Below are positions 16,218 to 24,646 of a stretch of DNA of 34,947 nucleotides, one piece after another (within the stretch, counting starts at the first letter, position 1; every line of letters starts with the position of its first letter). Origin of the DNA: an uncultured Clostridia bacterium (GTDB lineage Bacteria; Bacillota; Clostridia; UBA1381); NCBI GenBank assembly GCA_944390955.1, contig CALXRY010000167.1:1-34947 (forward strand), read 5' to 3'. A program made the position numbers and the translations under genes. The notes beneath the pieces were generated by a model that worked only from the letters and a program-made list of their open reading frames with translations, searched no databases and had not been told where the DNA came from.

Positions 16218-19136
16218 ATGAAAAGAATGCTGCTTATATTTTGTGCCTTACTTGGAGCAATGCTTTTTTCTCAGGCGGTGTTTGCCGAGGAGGTAGAGTA
16301 TATCCCTGATATGCAGGGTACCGAAATAGAAAATTGGAGTTTATCCGAGGGAATCGTGTTGTCCGAAGGTGTTTTGACGAACAGCTGGACAGACAGTACA
16401 ACGATGAATGTTACGGCTATCGGAGAAATGTACAGCTTCAGAGATAACTATGAGTTTTCAGCGGTGCTCTATAATGACGGAAATAATGATGCCAATTCGG
16501 TGATGATGGTTTTCAATTATCAGAACGACAGGAATTTCTATTATCTTAATTTCGGCGGCGGAGGATCGGTAAGTCTTTCAAAAAGAGTGTCCGGCAATGA
16601 CACGGTGGTAAAAACATATGATGGCACCTACACGATGAAGAACTACAGTGCCGCGCGCATAACTATAACGGTGTCGGGGAACATGATGACTGCCACTGCT
16701 GAAAGCGGTGACGGGACCGTGACGACTCTGTTTGAGAATGAGGAGCTGACCAATGCTAACGGCGGAAGGATCGGATTCAAGACTAATGTGAGCGTTATGG
16801 GCGTCAGCGAGATAAGGGTATCGGGTACTGCGGATAAGTGTATACTCGGAGTCAAGAGCACGAGCATAGAAAACGGTGCGACAGGCGTTGAACTTGATCC
16901 TCAAATAGTGGTAGAGTTCGATCTGCAGCTTGATCCTGATACGGTAAACGATTCGAATATAAAGATAAATTCACCTGAGGGTGAGCTTACGCCGGAGCAG
17001 TACAGCATATCGTTTGACGGTAGCTTTATCGTAACTATAGACTTTGCGGAGAAATTGCGAGAAAATACTGCCTATGAGGTGGTTTTGGGCAGCGGACTGC
17101 TGTCGCTTGAATACGGCAGCGGTATGGGGAGCAACTATGTACTGTCATTTACGACAAAGCCTCCCGCCTTTGAGGTCGCAAGCTCAAGACTGTTGGTCAG
17201 AGGAACAGAGATAACAGATCTGTCGGCATACGGCGGTGAGCGTGCGGTTATTATTGCTGATATGATGAATAATGAGATGGACGATCCGCAGCCGTTTGCG
17301 GCGCTATTCTGCATTTTCGAAAATGATGGCAGGCTTATGGCATGTGTTCCGTTTTTGGGAGAAGCAGGACTTGGACAGTCGGCAAGATGCTCTGGCGGAG
17401 TGAATATTCCCGAGGGACTTACCACAGAAGCATATTATAAATGGATAGTATGGGATTCTTTCGACAGTATGAATCCGCTTGATCTCACTGAGCCTCAGTA
17501 TTTTGAAGGGCAGGATTTTGCCTCGGTAGATATAAGTCTTGATACGGGAGTTGTGACTGTATCAGGTGCCCTGCCTAATGGACTTAAAAACAGGCAGCTT
17601 TCTCTGCTCGTGTTAAATCCCGGATATGAGATCGCTAATACGGCGGAGGACGGCGCAGCAGTGCAGACCGCAGTGCAGATAGCAACCGGAGATAACGGCG
17701 AATTTTCATATACCTTTACAATAAGTGAGGTGGCGGGAGCCGTTTCGGGAACGTATTCTCTTTATATGGGCGGCGATGATATCGAGACGCCTATAGAAAC
17801 AGAATTTTACTACGCACTGCCGAACGACAGAGTGTCGGCGATAGAGGACATAAACGCCGGAGCCGATTCGGCAGCGGCAATGGCGGAAAAGCTTGAAAAA
17901 TACTGCGAGGTGCTGTTGTATGATACAGAGGCATTCAAGCAGATAGATAAAACAGGGCTTGCGGAGCGCGTTATAGACAGAGTACAGGAGAGCGCATTCA
18001 GCACCGAAAATGCAGCAGAGATACAGAATTATATTTCAGGTATGGCGCTGCTTGAAGCGTATGAGCAGTCAAAGAAAACAGCTGTGGCAGACAGTGAAAA
18101 TAATATACTCTATACGGCTCTGCTCGGCTTTGACGACTGGGATGAAGCCAAAGGAACGAGCGCTGTGGGATTTTACGGCAGCAAGCTTAATGCCGAAGGA
18201 AAGGCTGAGGTACTTGATGCGCTGCTCGGCGAGCATTACGACGACAACGATGCATTCGGAAAAGTATTTACACAGCTTGTTGTGATATACGGAATAGGAA
18301 ACTGCTCTGTTGACGGCTACGGCCATGTTGAGGAGCTTTTAAGAACGAATGCCGAGATGGCGGGACTTGATCTTGATGAATATGTTCCGTCGGCAGCCGA
18401 TAAAGAGCTTATAACGGAGCAGATAGACAGTATCGGTGAGCTTCAGGAGCTTATAGATGAGCTCAGCAATCCAAGCACTACCGTGCCGCCCTCGAATAAC
18501 GGAGGCGGCGGCGGAGGCGGCGGAGGCGGTGGAGGTTCGACCTCCACAGGAACGCGTCCGCCGGTGGTAGTCTCTTCACAGCCGGAGATAGAGAAGCCTG
18601 TTGAGGAGGCAATAGATAAGGCAGAGGCAGACAAGCTCATATTTACAGATCTTGTGGGCTTTGAGTGGGCCGAGGAATCGGTTCTTTCGCTTGCGGAACG
18701 CGATATAATATCAAAACCTGATGATAAGCTGTTCAGACCTGCCGACAATATAACAAGACAGGAATTTACCAAGCTGATAGTCGCCGCAGCAGGAGCGGAG
18801 ACAGACGACAGCTCAGAATGTGAATTCGAAGATGTTGCATCTTGGGCAGTACCGTATGTAAATGCAGCAAAGGCCGCCGGATATATCAACGGTATAGATG
18901 AAAACACCTTCGGAGGATATGATAATATAACACGTCAGGATGCGGTCGTTATAATCATGCGTGCATTTGAATTTGCGCAGGACGGTGTACAGACGGCGGA
19001 ATTTGCGGATGAGGATGAGATCGCTGATTATGCTAAAGATGCAGTAAAGCTCGCGGCGGGTCTTGGAATAATAGAAGGCTATGACGGCAGCTTTGAACCG
19101 AATGGCAATTGCCAAGAGCACAGGCTGCAAAAATAA
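16218..19136 (+). CDS. SLH-anchored modular surface protein, frameshifted in the third SLH repeat
   Basis: The 972-residue product has a signal peptide (1-23, ending VFA). A beta module (about 27-205, with NFYYLNFGGG and GRIGFKT) looks like a divergent type-2 module as in the CE2 protein. A Big_5-like Ig domain follows (about 212-315, SIENGATGVELDPQIVVEF), then the locus-wide beta domain (about 320-430, YKWIVWDSFDSMNPL), another beta domain (430-535) and a helical region (540-755). A poly-Gly linker (about 762-774) leads to three SLH repeats: 809-860, 868-920 and from 928. The third breaks after FEPNGN and runs to a TAA at 19134. The +2 frame from 19112 continues PRAQAAKIIYGALEAAGR to a TAA at 19166-19168, the expected end. 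One base is missing near 19104-19113. Role: wall-bound scaffold or binding protein. Confidence 0.85.
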   Translation: MKRMLLIFCALLGAMLFSQAVFAEEVEYIPDMQGTEIENWSLSEGIVLSEGVLTNSWTDSTTMNVTAIGEMYSFRDNYEFSAVLYNDGNNDANSVMMVFNYQNDRNFYYLNFGGGGSVSLSKRVSGNDTVVKTYDGTYTMKNYSAARITITVSGNMMTATAESGDGTVTTLFENEELTNANGGRIGFKTNVSVMGVSEIRVSGTADKCILGVKSTSIENGATGVELDPQIVVEFDLQLDPDTVNDSNIKINSPEGELTPEQYSISFDGSFIVTIDFAEKLRENTAYEVVLGSGLLSLEYGSGMGSNYVLSFTTKPPAFEVASSRLLVRGTEITDLSAYGGERAVIIADMMNNEMDDPQPFAALFCIFENDGRLMACVPFLGEAGLGQSARCSGGVNIPEGLTTEAYYKWIVWDSFDSMNPLDLTEPQYFEGQDFASVDISLDTGVVTVSGALPNGLKNRQLSLLVLNPGYEIANTAEDGAAVQTAVQIATGDNGEFSYTFTISEVAGAVSGTYSLYMGGDDIETPIETEFYYALPNDRVSAIEDINAGADSAAAMAEKLEKYCEVLLYDTEAFKQIDKTGLAERVIDRVQESAFSTENAAEIQNYISGMALLEAYEQSKKTAVADSENNILYTALLGFDDWDEAKGTSAVGFYGSKLNAEGKAEVLDALLGEHYDDNDAFGKVFTQLVVIYGIGNCSVDGYGHVEELLRTNAEMAGLDLDEYVPSAADKELITEQIDSIGELQELIDELSNPSTTVPPSNNGGGGGGGGGGGGSTSTGTRPPVVVSSQPEIEKPVEEAIDKAEADKLIFTDLVGFEWAEESVLSLAERDIISKPDDKLFRPADNITRQEFTKLIVAAAGAETDDSSECEFEDVASWAVPYVNAAKAAGYINGIDENTFGGYDNITRQDAVVIIMRAFEFAQDGVQTAEFADEDEIADYAKDAVKLAAGLGIIEGYDGSFEPNGNCQEHRLQK
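18501..18537 (+). repeat. GGN-repeat tract coding for a poly-Gly linker
   Basis: A run of GGC/GGA/GGT codons links the helical region to the SLH repeats of the surface protein. Such tracts can slip during replication or sequencing, but here the frame is kept on both sides. Confidence 0.75.
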
Positions 19137-19171
19137 TATACGGAGCTCTTGAAGCCGCAGGGAGGTAAGGA

Positions 19172-21928
19172 ATGAAGTTGTTAAAAAGAATATTAAATGC
19201 AATGGTCAGCATCGTTCTTGTATCATGCTTTTTATGCCCGGCGGATATTATAGCCGCAGAAGATGCTCAGACAAACGAAGAATATCTTGAGACAATAATC
19301 GGCATGAATATACTTGACGGTATAGAATATACAGAGCCTGGTCAGGATATGAAGGTGTCTGATTTTATAACGGCAATACGAAATGCAACAGACATAGATG
19401 CAGAGTATATACTTTCAGGCTATACGGTGGGAGAGTACATACGCTGTTCCGAAGCCGCGAAAGTGTTTATCGATATGCTCGGATACCCTCAGATGAACAA
19501 AGATATGGTTTATCCATCGGATTATCTCACGATGGCGGCAGAAAAGGGATTGCTTGACGGGATCGATATAAACGGAGCGCAAGTAATTACTATAAGAGAA
19601 TTTTGTCTGATGATGTGGAATGCATTCGATATACCTGCAGTTATCGCAGGAAATATGGGACCTAATGGTCCGGAGAGCTATTCAATAGATGATGATAGAA
19701 CTTTTTTGACGGAGATCATGCGAATCTCGGAGATAGACGGTCAGATAACCGCGAACAATATAACCTCATTAGGAGTACAGACTGCAGCTCTGGAATGTCT
19801 GTATATCGGAAATGAGCAATATCTTCTTCCAGATAAGCTATCTCACTGGAATAAACGTGTAGGGTATTTTGTGACCGCATATGTGAGAAGGAATGATGTT
19901 GACGAGCAGGAGATCATATATATGAAGCTCGATGACAGAAGCGATATCACAGATATCAGCGGCGACGATGTAATATCATACAGCAATTATACGCTTACAT
20001 ATTACAGGGATTCTACCGGCAGCAGGCGGGACACTCAGGCTCTGCCGAGGGATATTGACGTAATATATAACGGCATACGCGCTTCCGAATATACGGAAGA
20101 AATGTTCAAGCCGGAGAACGGAACGGTATCGATCATTTTTGAACCGAACAGCAACGTTCCCGCGGCAGTGAATATATTATCGTATGTTGACTGCGTTATC
20201 AGCGGTATAGATTATACGAATTACTGCGTTTACAATAAAATTGCCCCTGATTATTCCGATAATAAAAAATTCGAGTTTAATATGGACGATGAAAGACAGA
20301 CCGTTCATTTCTATACAGAGGATGGCTCGGAAACAACGTTTGATGCGCTGAAGGAGGGGGATGTTCTTTCGATAGCGCAGAGCGGAGTGTATGCAGATGT
20401 TTACGTGAGCGACAATATACTGCGGAATACAGAAATAGCTGAGATGTTTTCTGACAGCGACGGCACGGCAGTAAGAACATCGACCGGTGAGGAGTACAGG
20501 CTTTCAAATGCCTTTATGGCTTCCGAGGAATATGATATGCTTTCGGTAGGCGTTACATATAACATATCACTCAATGTATTCGGACAGATAGCAAGCATCT
20601 CAAGATACGGCAGCACCGACAGGATCGCCGGATATTTTATGAGGATGTATTATGACGAGAACGAGGATTTTGCAAGGATAAAGCTGTTCCAGAAGGACGG
20701 GACATTCGGGCAGTATGACCTTGCGGATCAGGTGACGCTTTACGATATGTACGGTGGCAGCAAGAATTACAAGAATGATGCCGGCGGCGTGTATGATGTT
20801 TTGAGAGAATATACGGGTCTTATATGGCTCACTCTCAATGGCGAAGGAGAAATATATAAAATCGAACTTGCCCTCAGAAAATACAACAGCTCATATCCGG
20901 AGCGCACATATATCATAGAGCCGGAAAGCCTGAATGATGATATATATGAGTATAAGCATGAATACAGAACATGGGGCTATCATTATTATATGTCGAGCGG
21001 AGTGACTGTCTACAGCGTTCCCGATGCAGATAACCGTGACAATGAGGAACTGTACAGAATAGTCAATATAGCAACTCTTGAATACGATAACAATATATCA
21101 GATGCTGAGCAGATATATTCGGACGATCCCGACGGCGTGATGATAACTGATATAATCAGAACGACGGAGCCTCAGGCAATAGAAACAAGGGCTGACCTTA
21201 TAGTCGTAACGGATGTTATGGAGGCTGTTGGCTATGACGGAGCTATATGCAAGAGGATCGTCGGGATGGTCGACGGAAATAAGGTAGTATATGATGCTCC
21301 GATAGGCAGTGGCGGGCTGAGCGCCTTTGACAGGGCGACGGACCTTGCTCACGAGGGCTCGGATAACCCGACGGAATATCGCGTTCAGGTGGGCGACTTT
21401 ATAAGAGTAGGCTGTGAATTCAGAAGCGGACTGGTATACGACGTTCAGCTCGTATATAGACGGGATATTGAAAACCCGATGTTCCCGAACGGGGAAAAGG
21501 GCTTCCTTGTTGGCTCGGAATATCTTCAGAATGATCTCGGCTATCAGGTGATCAATCCTATAGGTCTTGACTACCAGGGAAATACGATCGAAATGACAAA
21601 ATCGATAAATGCCGGCTCGTACAGAGTATATCTCGGCTGGGTATACAAAAAGAACGGAAGTATCATTACGCTTACGACCCAGGACCCGAGCAGCGGCAGC
21701 CTTGATATGGCAAGCCCTGATTATTTTACCGAGAGCTATAATATAAGCTCATTCGGCAGATATACCACAGTGGATTATGATGACGGAACGGTAGAGCAGG
21801 GTAATGCGGACGACGTCAGGGCATATAAGGACTGCGGAGATTCGTGCTCGCGTGTTATCGTTACAAGATATTACGGGGAGCTTAATCAGATAATACTTAT
21901 AAACGGCGAGTATAACCCTGACATTTAA
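19172..21928 (+). CDS. Secreted protein of unknown function with SLH-like N-terminal segments
   Basis: The 918-residue product has a signal peptide (1-28, ending DIIAA). The N-terminal 160 residues hold degenerate SLH-like units: IIGMNILDGIEY.. followed by DFITAIRNATD, EYIRCSEAAKVFIDMLGY, and LTMAAEKGLLDGIDINGAQ then REFCLMMWNAFDIP. These resemble the helix-loop layout of SLH repeats without a full signature. The remaining 700 residues are beta-rich, with repeated short units of V.Y.D.....GD.L.I type (for example DALKEGDVLSIAQSGVYADV, VGVTYNISLNVFGQIASISR and LIWLTLNGEGEIYKIELALR). No catalytic motif is visible. If the upstream frameshift is repaired, the two genes are coupled: TAA at 19166, GGAGG over it, ATG at 19172. 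A surface partner of that SLH protein is the best guess. Confidence 0.75.
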   Translation: MKLLKRILNAMVSIVLVSCFLCPADIIAAEDAQTNEEYLETIIGMNILDGIEYTEPGQDMKVSDFITAIRNATDIDAEYILSGYTVGEYIRCSEAAKVFIDMLGYPQMNKDMVYPSDYLTMAAEKGLLDGIDINGAQVITIREFCLMMWNAFDIPAVIAGNMGPNGPESYSIDDDRTFLTEIMRISEIDGQITANNITSLGVQTAALECLYIGNEQYLLPDKLSHWNKRVGYFVTAYVRRNDVDEQEIIYMKLDDRSDITDISGDDVISYSNYTLTYYRDSTGSRRDTQALPRDIDVIYNGIRASEYTEEMFKPENGTVSIIFEPNSNVPAAVNILSYVDCVISGIDYTNYCVYNKIAPDYSDNKKFEFNMDDERQTVHFYTEDGSETTFDALKEGDVLSIAQSGVYADVYVSDNILRNTEIAEMFSDSDGTAVRTSTGEEYRLSNAFMASEEYDMLSVGVTYNISLNVFGQIASISRYGSTDRIAGYFMRMYYDENEDFARIKLFQKDGTFGQYDLADQVTLYDMYGGSKNYKNDAGGVYDVLREYTGLIWLTLNGEGEIYKIELALRKYNSSYPERTYIIEPESLNDDIYEYKHEYRTWGYHYYMSSGVTVYSVPDADNRDNEELYRIVNIATLEYDNNISDAEQIYSDDPDGVMITDIIRTTEPQAIETRADLIVVTDVMEAVGYDGAICKRIVGMVDGNKVVYDAPIGSGGLSAFDRATDLAHEGSDNPTEYRVQVGDFIRVGCEFRSGLVYDVQLVYRRDIENPMFPNGEKGFLVGSEYLQNDLGYQVINPIGLDYQGNTIEMTKSINAGSYRVYLGWVYKKNGSIITLTTQDPSSGSLDMASPDYFTESYNISSFGRYTTVDYDDGTVEQGNADDVRAYKDCGDSCSRVIVTRYYGELNQIILINGEYNPDI

Positions 21929-21959
21929 GGGCCTTTGCCATTGAGAGGAGCTGAGAGAT

Positions 21960-24611
21960 TTGACGATCAAAAAAAGATTGATTTCCGTACTGCTGGCTGC
22001 GGTGATGCTGGCGGCATATATAAGCACGGCGTCGGCAGCGACGAGAGTGCCGTATGAATGGTCGAATCTGCCGGTAGGCGGCAACGGTTTCATTACGGGT
22101 ATTACCTTCCATCCGAAGGAGGAAAACCTCATATACATAAGGACAGACGTCGGCGGCTGTTACAGGTGGGATCCGGAAAACGAAAGCTGGATACAGCTTA
22201 TGGATGGCTTCGGCTATGAGGACAAGAACCTTTACGGAATAGACGGTCTGGCGGTCGATCCGAATAATCCGGATATATTATATGTTTCGGCCGGCGCATG
22301 GACGTGGGATGACGGAGATGTGCTCAAATCAACAGACCGCGGAGAAACGTGGGAAAAGACTGGACTTAATAAGGCATTTTACGGCAATGGCGGCGAACGC
22401 GGCTGGGGCGAGAATATAGCCGTCGACCCGAATAATTCCTCGATCATATATGTCGGCACTCCGCAGGATGGACTGTGGCGTTCTACCGATTCGGCCTTGT
22501 CATGGTCACAGGTCGAGGCTGTTGAATGCACTACTGCTGACGATAACAAGATAAGAGGCGTGATTTTTGACCCGGCAAGCGGAGAAGGCGGAAAGAGCCA
22601 GACGATATATATTTCCGTAAAGAACAAGGGAATATACAGAACGATTGACGGCGGAGATACATGGGAGCTCATGGAAGGATCGCCGCTCAGGACCAAGCGT
22701 ATGGCGGTAGGCTGCAACGGAACGCTGTTTGCCGCCTCCGAAAGCGGCCTGTGGCGTTACAGAGACGACACATGGACGGAAATATCCGATGAAGATCATC
22801 AAGGAAAAACGCACAGCGGCGTGGCTGTTGACCCTGAAAACGAGGATATAATATACGTTCTCGGCTACAGCTCGGATACGATGAAGATACCGATGCTCAT
22901 GACGACGGACGGCGGAGAAACATGGATAAACAAGCGCGAAACTGCTGATTATCAGACAATGCTTCCGTGGGATAAGGCGGATTCATTTTCGGCAAATACG
23001 CATGACATAAAAATAAATCCATTCAACACGAAGGAGATATGGATAACTGACTGGTTCGCACCGTACCGTACAAAGGATATAACGGCGGAGCCAACTCAGA
23101 AATGGGAGAATCTTGTTCAAGGCATAGAGGAGACTGTACCGCGTGATGCTATCACTCCCGAGGACAGCAAATACAGAGTAATAACCGGAGTTGCTGATGT
23201 CGACGGCTTTGTATATGAAAACCTTACGGAATATCCGGAGCGCCAGCTTAGGCTTGAGCGCGACCAGCCGTGGATGATGACAACGACGCAGCTTGATTTC
23301 TGCGAGGAGGATCAGGACATAATTGTCCGCTGCGGAGTTGACTGGAATGTAAACGGTAAAATGGAGTATTCTCTTGACGGGACGGAGACATGGATCAATA
23401 TAACCAATGTTCCGTATTACTATGACGCTGAGGGCAACAAGCTTAACGCGGTGCCGTTTGGAAGGCTTGCCGTATCTGCGCAGAAGCATCCTGATACAGG
23501 ACTTCCGGTCGTTGTGGCGGTACCGGCATATGCACCGACGGCCGATAAGCAGCTTGCACCGGGGACAAACACCCTGCCGCTGGTATCGTTTGATCTGGGT
23601 GAGACATGGCAGGAGGTAAGCGGACTGCCGGAAGGCATAAATATAATGGACGATTACTGGGATAAGTATACTCCAATAGCATCGGACCGCGTTAACGGCT
23701 CAAAGTTCTATCTTTACGGAAATAATCAGGTCTTTGTAAGCAATGACTGGGGCGTCACATGGGAAGCGACGGTGCAGCTCAATGCCGATATAAACAGAGT
23801 GTCGATACGCGCCGTGCCGTATATGGAGGATCATGTGTGGCTGTGTCTCGGAGATAACGGGCTTTGCTATTCGACAGACGGAGGCCGGAGCTTTGAATAT
23901 ATATCTGCAGTCTCAAAATGCGTCGGCTTTGGCTTCGGAAAAGCTGCTGAAGGCTTTGACAATCCTGCCGCATATGTATACGGAGAGATAGACGGCGTTA
24001 TGGGAATGTACCGCAGCGACGATATGGGCAGCACATGGGTAAGGATAAATGACGATGACAATAAGCTTGGACTTACAGAATTTATCATAGTAGGCGATAG
24101 GAAGGAATACGGCGTTGTGTATGTGGGCACAGGCGGACGAAGCTTTTATGTGGGTCAGCCTATGGGTGCATCGGAACCGACCGTAACGGAGCCGGAGAAG
24201 GAGCTAACTATTTCCTGCAACGGAGAGGTGCTCGATATTGCCTCAGATGCGGTTTATGCTGATGACATCCTGATGGTCTCAGCAAGGAGCTTGCTCGAGG
24301 GCTGCGGCTTTAAGGTCGACTGGCATCAGGATGAGCTGACAGTTACGGCAGACAGGAATATTGCTTCCGTAGACCGCCTGCACGGATTGAGCTTTGAAGT
24401 CTCCGAGGGCTCTCAGAGTTTGAGGTTCATGCCCGGAAGTGCTGAGGCAACGGTGAACGGTGAGACAAAGCAGCTTGAGACAAGTCCCATCTGGGTAGGG
24501 GACAGGGTATTCGTTCCGCTTGAGGAGTTTGCAGGACTGATTGGCGCAACGGTCAAGAAGGACGATACCGGCCTTATAATACGCATATATGATAATGTAT
24601 ATCTGCGGTAG
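21960..24611 (+). CDS. Secreted GH74-family glucanase with copper-amine-oxidase-N-like C-terminus
   Basis: The 883-residue product starts at TTG with GAGAGGAG 9 bases upstream. It has a signal peptide (1-26, ending ASAA). The GH74 double seven-bladed propeller covers about 32-735: the family opening NGFITGI.FHP....IYIRTDVGGCYRW holds the first catalytic Asp, D63. ADVDGFVY (411-418) matches the second catalytic position (D413; family motif GDIGGF). Many SxDxGxTW Asp-box turns occur (STDRGETW, TIDGGDTW, TTDGGETW, SNDWGVTW). GH74 enzymes are mostly xyloglucan-specific endo-beta-1,4-glucanases. The C-terminus (about 748-880: VYADDILMVSARSLLEGCGF, later VFVPLEEFAGLIGA) is a copper-amine-oxidase N-terminal-like domain, often seen as a wall-associated module in Clostridia. 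It is the first of a tandem GH74 pair. Confidence 0.9.
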   Translation: MTIKKRLISVLLAAVMLAAYISTASAATRVPYEWSNLPVGGNGFITGITFHPKEENLIYIRTDVGGCYRWDPENESWIQLMDGFGYEDKNLYGIDGLAVDPNNPDILYVSAGAWTWDDGDVLKSTDRGETWEKTGLNKAFYGNGGERGWGENIAVDPNNSSIIYVGTPQDGLWRSTDSALSWSQVEAVECTTADDNKIRGVIFDPASGEGGKSQTIYISVKNKGIYRTIDGGDTWELMEGSPLRTKRMAVGCNGTLFAASESGLWRYRDDTWTEISDEDHQGKTHSGVAVDPENEDIIYVLGYSSDTMKIPMLMTTDGGETWINKRETADYQTMLPWDKADSFSANTHDIKINPFNTKEIWITDWFAPYRTKDITAEPTQKWENLVQGIEETVPRDAITPEDSKYRVITGVADVDGFVYENLTEYPERQLRLERDQPWMMTTTQLDFCEEDQDIIVRCGVDWNVNGKMEYSLDGTETWINITNVPYYYDAEGNKLNAVPFGRLAVSAQKHPDTGLPVVVAVPAYAPTADKQLAPGTNTLPLVSFDLGETWQEVSGLPEGINIMDDYWDKYTPIASDRVNGSKFYLYGNNQVFVSNDWGVTWEATVQLNADINRVSIRAVPYMEDHVWLCLGDNGLCYSTDGGRSFEYISAVSKCVGFGFGKAAEGFDNPAAYVYGEIDGVMGMYRSDDMGSTWVRINDDDNKLGLTEFIIVGDRKEYGVVYVGTGGRSFYVGQPMGASEPTVTEPEKELTISCNGEVLDIASDAVYADDILMVSARSLLEGCGFKVDWHQDELTVTADRNIASVDRLHGLSFEVSEGSQSLRFMPGSAEATVNGETKQLETSPIWVGDRVFVPLEEFAGLIGATVKKDDTGLIIRIYDNVYLR

Positions 24612-24626
24612 AATATTGAAGGATAA

Positions 24627-24646
24627 AAAGGGAGGCGATCGCTATT
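24627..24646 (+). promoter_or_regulatory. Ribosome site placing an ATT start for the second GH74 gene
   Basis: AAAGGGAGG (24627-24635) is 8 bases before ATT (24644-24646), ideal spacing. The next usable start, TTG 24665, is 29 bases away and would remove the basic n-region of the signal peptide. Confidence 0.6.
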
